Origin: DSBX01 sp046484845 | Lineage (GTDB): Bacteria; Hydrothermota; Tepidihabitantia; Tepidihabitantales; Tepidihabitantaceae | Length of the DNA stretch: 13,175 nt | Assembly: GCA_046484845.1 (NCBI GenBank) | Contig: JAWOIB010000184.1 | Coordinates: forward strand, 1 to 13,175 | Direction: 5' to 3' | Shown here: in pieces, positions 13,030 to 13,175 of the stretch | Numbering within the stretch: position 1 is the stretch's first letter | Layout of the letters: each line of letters opens with the position of its first letter | Translations under genes and position numbers: made by a program | The notes under the pieces: model-generated | Told to the model about the DNA's origin: nothing | Seen by the model: only the letters and a program-made list of their open reading frames with translations | The model's database searches: none

Positions 13030-13175
13030 ATGGACTTCACCGAACTAATCAATACCCGCGAGAGCATCCGCAGTTATGACCCTTCGGGGCCTGTGCCGGA
13101 AGAGACCCTGAAACGAATCCTCGATGCCGGCAGGATTGCCCTTTCAGCAGCCAACAGGCAGCCATGGAAGTTTCT
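13030..13175 (+). CDS. Nitroreductase-family protein, 5' part only
   Basis: The frame from ATG 13030 reads MDFTELINTRESIRSYDPSG, then ETLKRILDAGRIALSAANRQPWKF, and runs off the window. The R-x-S-(I/V)-R-x-(F/Y) and (A)-x-x-A-P/R-S/Q-x-x-x-(Q)-PW-(K/R)-F pattern is the FMN-binding N-terminus of the nitroreductase superfamily (NAD(P)H-dependent flavin reductases of broad substrate range). 48 residues are visible, so no subfamily can be given. The start is 16 nt after the secA stop, across a short AT-rich stretch, with no clear ribosome binding site. Its position next to a broken secA makes the neighbourhood suspect. Confidence 0.8.
   Translation, partial: MDFTELINTRESIRSYDPSGPVPEETLKRILDAGRIALSAANRQPWKF

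Overview
The window is a compact, GC-rich piece of chromosome from a diderm (LPS-type) bacterium. It carries a run of co-directional genes on the + strand (1-10520), one convergent gene on the - strand (10517-11857), a gene-free stretch of about 595 bases, and the start of a further + strand segment. Three things suggest a lineage in or near the FCB group or a candidate phylum such as WOR-3/Stahlbacteria. There is an intact block of early lipid A genes. A secreted beta-propeller ends in a C-terminal domain of the type IX secretion (Por) sorting type. The SecA N-terminus resembles the FCB form (W-x-MV-x-(F/Y)DVQLIGG). The phylum is an inference from protein features; no rRNA gene is present.

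Layout: the 3' end of plsC (acyltransferase), ispH and six-domain rpsA form a tightly overlapping block. Next come mtaB (tRNA methylthiotransferase), an ompH/skp-like chaperone fused to a CsgG/TolB-N-like domain, a short lpxD lacking the usual N-terminal domain, lpxC, fabZ and lpxA. A signal-peptide-bearing eight-repeat PQQ-like propeller follows, then folC. Most junctions overlap (ATGA or TGATG) or have very short gaps, so this looks like one or a few long polycistronic units with translational coupling. folC and the convergent rarA share a CTAG in which both stop codons lie.

The rarA-secA divergent region (11858-12452) is the oddest part. It holds two good sigma70-type promoters facing outward, each placed so that transcription should begin at or within about 3 nt of the start codon (leaderless or nearly leaderless messages). 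Between them is a degenerate 12-bp tandem repeat held in perfect phase for about 15 units, which runs into a large imperfect inverted repeat and a G-rich tract. secA then runs for only 186 codons and stops abruptly within a conserved block. Sixteen bases later a nitroreductase-family gene begins and runs off the window.

Functionally the window groups envelope biogenesis (PlsC, OmpH-like, LpxD/LpxC/FabZ/LpxA, SecA fragment, exported propeller) with housekeeping (IspH, S1, MtaB, FolC, RarA). I found no CRISPR array, transposase, phage gene, rRNA or tRNA. The points most worth a second look are the chaperone fusion, the short LpxD, the truncated secA, the phased 12-bp repeat, the paired leaderless promoters, and a perfect 16-bp hairpin inside the start of mtaB.
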